Assembly (NCBI GenBank): GCA_029262915.1
Contig: JAJCYN010000264.1
Location: forward strand, 1-8,563
Reading direction: 5' to 3'
Source: Flavobacteriales bacterium
GTDB lineage: Bacteria > Bacteroidota > Bacteroidia > Flavobacteriales_E > Vicingaceae
DNA: 8,563 bases
Part shown: positions 5,680-8,563 of the stretch, piece after piece
How the letters are laid out: each line of letters begins with the position of its first letter
How positions within the stretch are numbered: the first letter of the stretch is position 1
Position numbers and translations under genes: made by a program
Notes under the pieces: model-generated
The model's input: the letters and a program-made list of their open reading frames with translations, nothing else
Databases searched by the model: none
Told to the model about the DNA's origin: nothing

Positions 5680-8488
5680 GTCAGACGATAACAAAAAGCT
5701 TTTTTTACTTGATGCCTTTGCTTTAATCTATAGAGCATATTTTGCTTTTGGCAAAAATCAACGATACAATTCTAAAGGATTAAATACCTCAGCAATGTTA
5801 GGTTTTACCAATACTTTAATTGAAGTATTAGAAAAACAAAAACCATCTCATATAGCCGTAGTTTTTGATGCTCCGGGAGGAGCAACTAATAGAGAGGAAG
5901 ATTTTTCAGATTACAAAGCTGGAAGAGAAGCGATGCCAGAAGACATTCGAACTGCTATTCCTTATATTAAAAAAATTATTGAAGCGTTCAATATCCCTAT
6001 TTACTTGTTAGAAGGTTATGAGGCTGATGATATTATTGGAACTATGGCAAAAGAGGCTGAACGACAAGGGTTTCAGACCTATATGATGACACCCGACAAG
6101 GATTTTGGGCAGTTGGTTTCTGAAAATATTTTTATGTATAAGCCTGCTGCTTATGGTAACCCGGCTCAAGTTATGGGTATTCCAGAAGTATGTGAAAAAT
6201 TTGGCGTTGATGATCCTTTAAAAGTGATTGATATTTTAGGTTTATGGGGAGATGCTGTAGATAATATTCCGGGAATACCTGGTATCGGAGAAAAAACCTC
6301 AAAAATTCTAATTGAAAAATATGGGAGTGTTGAAGGATTAATTGAGCACGCTGAAGAACTAAAAGGAAAACAAAAAGAAAACGTAATCAAATTTGCTGAG
6401 CAAGGTCTATTGTCTAAAAAATTAGCTACCATTATTTTAGATGTACCCGTTGAATATGATTTGGTTGATTTGAAAATTGAAAAACCTGATGAAGAAAAAA
6501 TAACAGAGCTTTTTGCAGAGTTAGAATTTAGAAATTTAGCAAAAAAAGTGTTGGGTAAAGAAATTCAAATAAAAGCAACACTGGTTCAAGTTGGCGGACA
6601 AATGGATTTATTTGGAAATGTTCAGGAAGTGGAGCAAACAGAAAAAGTAGTTGAGGAAAAGAAACCTTTTGTAGAGTTAAAAAATTTGGAAAACACCAAA
6701 CACAAATATCATTTTGTACAAACTGCAGAAGAAAGAGCAAAGTTGATTTCAGACTTAACCAATCAAAAGTCTTTTTGTTTTGATACAGAAACAACTGGGC
6801 TAAATCCGTTTGAAGCAGAAATTGTTGGCCTGTCAATTTCCTATAAAGAAAATGAAGCCTATTATGTCCCTTTTTCAGAAAACAAAGAAGCAACAACAAC
6901 AGTTCTTTCTGAATTTAAACCCCTTTTTGAAAATGAAACCATTGAAAAAATTGGACAAAACATTAAGTACGATTTAAATGTATTAACAAATTACGGTATC
7001 CAACTAAAAGGAAAGTTATTCGATACAATGATTGCTCATTATTTGATTCAGCCAGATATGAAGCACAATATGGACTTGTTAGCTGAAGCTTATTTAGGAT
7101 ATAAGCCCGTTTCTATAGAAACCTTAATTGGAAAGAAAGGAAAAAATCAGAAAAGTATGCGAGATATTCCGCAAGAGGATATTGTGGATTATGCTTGTGA
7201 AGATGCAGACATTACACTTCAACTAAAGAATCAGTTTGAACCAAAAATGAATGAAACATTAAAGCAATTAATGGATGAAATAGAAACTCCATTAATTCCC
7301 GTTTTAGGAGCAATGGAAAAGGAAGGCATTAAGTTAGATGTTCCTGCTTTAGCTAAATTTTCTGAAGAGTTGGAAATTTTAATTGTTGACTTGACAAAAA
7401 AAATATTGGACTTTTCTGGAGAAGAGTTTAATATTGATTCTCCAAAACAATTGGGAGAAGTTCTCTTTGATAAAATGCAAATTGTAGAAAAGGCAAAAAA
7501 AACCAAGACAGGTCAGTATTCTACCAGTGAAGATGTGCTTTCTAAATTAGCCAACAAACACGAAATTGTTCCTCTAATTCTAGAATATCGTTCACTAAAA
7601 AAACTTAAATCTACCTATGTAGATGCTTTGCCAGAATTGGTAAGCGCAACTGATGGAAAAATTCACACCAGTTATATGCAAACAGTTGCAGCAACAGGTC
7701 GTTTAAGTTCCAACAATCCTAATTTGCAAAACATTCCTATTCGAACAGAAAAAGGAAGAGAAATTAGAAAAGCTTTTATTCCAAGAAATGAAGATTATAC
7801 CTTATTGGCTGCAGATTATTCTCAAATAGAGTTAAGAATAATTGCTGCATTAAGTGAAGACAAGAATATGCAAGATGCTTTTATTAAAGGGGAAGATATT
7901 CATACAGCTACCGCTGCAAAAGTCTTTGGAGTGGCACCCGAAGAAGTAGATAGAAAAATGAGAAGTAAAGCGAAAGCGGTAAATTTTGGAATTATTTATG
8001 GTGTTTCAGCCTTTGGATTATCACAAAATTTAAACATCCCTAGAAAAGAAGCGGCAGCAATAATTGACACTTATTTTGAACAATACCCCAAGCTCAGAGA
8101 GTATATAGACAACAATGTAGTTTTTGCCAAAGAACATGGTTATGTAGAAACCATTATGCAACGTAGAAGAAACTTAAAGGATATTAATTCTGCTAATGCA
8201 ATTGTTCGTGGTCATGCCGAGCGGAATGCTGTAAATGCTCCAATACAAGGTTCTGCAGCGGACATTATAAAAATAGCCATGATTAACATTGCTGCCGAAT
8301 TTGAAAAACAACAATTTAAATCTAAAATGCTGTTACAGGTACACGATGAATTGGTATTTGATATTTATAAACCAGAGTTAGAAAAAATCAAACCCATCAT
8401 CAAAGAGAAAATGGAGAATGCAGTTAAATTAGCTGTTCCATTGGATGTAGAAATGAATGCTGCTGAAAATTGGTTGTTAGCACACTAA
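5678..8488 (+). CDS. polA: DNA polymerase I (5' nuclease, 3'-5' proofreading and polymerase domains)
   Basis: Pol I fills gaps and removes RNA primers in replication and repair. At 936 residues it is full length (E. coli 928). The 5' nuclease domain (about 1-290) has FLLDAFALIYRAYFAF at the start, the metal residues of YEADD (114-118) and TPDKD (D140, D142), and a helix-hairpin-helix GIPGIGEKT. A linker (about 300-345) holds QMDLF (308-312). The 3'-5' exonuclease is intact: DTETTG (D369, E371), GQNIKYD (N428, D432) and YACED (Y505, D509). The polymerase has TGRLSSNNPNLQNIP, motif A AADYSQIELR (D713), motif B RSKAKAVNFGIIYG (R762, K766, F770) and motif C QVHDELVF (H889, D890). F770 matches E. 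coli Phe762. The ATG at 5678 is set by the conserved N-terminus. It is preceded by repeats and followed by another copy, with no linked gene visible. Confidence 0.98.
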   Translation: MSDDNKKLFLLDAFALIYRAYFAFGKNQRYNSKGLNTSAMLGFTNTLIEVLEKQKPSHIAVVFDAPGGATNREEDFSDYKAGREAMPEDIRTAIPYIKKIIEAFNIPIYLLEGYEADDIIGTMAKEAERQGFQTYMMTPDKDFGQLVSENIFMYKPAAYGNPAQVMGIPEVCEKFGVDDPLKVIDILGLWGDAVDNIPGIPGIGEKTSKILIEKYGSVEGLIEHAEELKGKQKENVIKFAEQGLLSKKLATIILDVPVEYDLVDLKIEKPDEEKITELFAELEFRNLAKKVLGKEIQIKATLVQVGGQMDLFGNVQEVEQTEKVVEEKKPFVELKNLENTKHKYHFVQTAEERAKLISDLTNQKSFCFDTETTGLNPFEAEIVGLSISYKENEAYYVPFSENKEATTTVLSEFKPLFENETIEKIGQNIKYDLNVLTNYGIQLKGKLFDTMIAHYLIQPDMKHNMDLLAEAYLGYKPVSIETLIGKKGKNQKSMRDIPQEDIVDYACEDADITLQLKNQFEPKMNETLKQLMDEIETPLIPVLGAMEKEGIKLDVPALAKFSEELEILIVDLTKKILDFSGEEFNIDSPKQLGEVLFDKMQIVEKAKKTKTGQYSTSEDVLSKLANKHEIVPLILEYRSLKKLKSTYVDALPELVSATDGKIHTSYMQTVAATGRLSSNNPNLQNIPIRTEKGREIRKAFIPRNEDYTLLAADYSQIELRIIAALSEDKNMQDAFIKGEDIHTATAAKVFGVAPEEVDRKMRSKAKAVNFGIIYGVSAFGLSQNLNIPRKEAAAIIDTYFEQYPKLREYIDNNVVFAKEHGYVETIMQRRRNLKDINSANAIVRGHAERNAVNAPIQGSAADIIKIAMINIAAEFEKQQFKSKMLLQVHDELVFDIYKPELEKIKPIIKEKMENAVKLAVPLDVEMNAAENWLLAH

Positions 8489-8504
8489 CATAGTTAGAGA
8501 AAAC

Positions 8505-8557
8505 TGTCATTGCGAAGTAAGTTGATGCTGAGCGAAGTCGAAGTAAAGCAATCTTAT
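8505..8557 (+). repeat. Dispersed palindromic repeat, copy C, with inner CTGAGCGAAGTCGAAG insert
   Basis: The copy starts 17 bp after the polA stop with TGTCATTGCGAAG and closes AAGCAATCTTAT, so the ATTGC/GCAAT arms are shared with copies A and B and the orientation is the same. The insert contains GATGCTGAGCGAAGTCGAAG, itself a widespread repeat word in Bacteroidota genomes. It takes up nearly all of the 75 bp between polA and the window edge. It may serve as the polA 3'-end hairpin, but no T run follows. Confidence 0.75.
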
Positions 8558-8563
8558 GTTAAA

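Noticed and set aside
6166..7506. Minus-strand open frames of 88, 123 and 91 codons inside polA
   Set aside because: They are antisense to conserved Pol I domains; Phe/Leu/Ser-rich composition is what the complement of Lys/Glu-rich AT-biased coding gives.
4392..8557. CRISPR array
   Set aside because: The three repeats are far apart, palindromic with variable inner inserts, and have no regular spacers.
1..8563. A novel multi-gene defence or mobile system
   Set aside because: All full-length genes are recognisable core families apart from an amidohydrolase of unknown substrate and a stand-alone four-helix protein; no toxin, nuclease effector, integrase or transposase is present.

Overview
The window looks like ordinary chromosomal DNA from a low-GC member of the Bacteroidota, most likely a flavobacterium-like (Flavobacteriales) bacterium. 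The reasons are strong AT bias, A/T-rich leaders almost without Shine-Dalgarno sequences, promoters of the Bacteroidota type (TTG, about 20 bp, TAnnTTTG), and protein sequences that read as typical Bacteroidota versions of housekeeping enzymes. No phage, transposase, defence system, CRISPR array, tRNA or rRNA was seen.

Layout, left to right. (1) A few codons of an upstream gene, then a HemD-family uroporphyrinogen-III synthase gene (55-819) closed by a strong hairpin terminator (829-860). (2) A plus-strand operon driven by a clear promoter (907-937): queA (tRNA queuosine synthesis), a four-helix-bundle/S23-type protein with an unusual acidic tail, and ispD (non-mevalonate isoprenoid synthesis). 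The last two genes overlap by 8 bp. (3) A minus-strand metal-dependent amidohydrolase gene. It converges on ispD, and the two 3' ends overlap by 29 bp inside a hairpin. (4) A 72-bp divergent intergenic region with back-to-back promoters so close to the start codons that both mRNAs should be leaderless or nearly so. (5) rlmN (radical-SAM 23S rRNA/tRNA methyltransferase). (6) A 176-bp intergenic region made largely of dispersed hairpin repeats. (7) polA, encoding a full-length DNA polymerase I with intact proofreading, followed by another repeat copy at the right edge. No gene-free stretch exceeds 300 bp.

The genes do not form one pathway. They are separate core functions: tetrapyrrole synthesis, tRNA/rRNA modification, isoprenoid precursors and DNA repair/replication. 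The interest lies in the non-coding parts. There are three same-orientation copies of a GTCATTGC...GCAATCT palindromic repeat with different inner inserts, and one opposed copy of a sister GTCATTCTGA... repeat. One repeat copy supplies the -33 box of a promoter. A 20-bp near-perfect palindrome covers the polA start codon, a terminator lies inside overlapping convergent gene ends, and a clamp-binding-like QMDLF motif sits in the Pol I linker. I did not find a convincing new multi-gene system.
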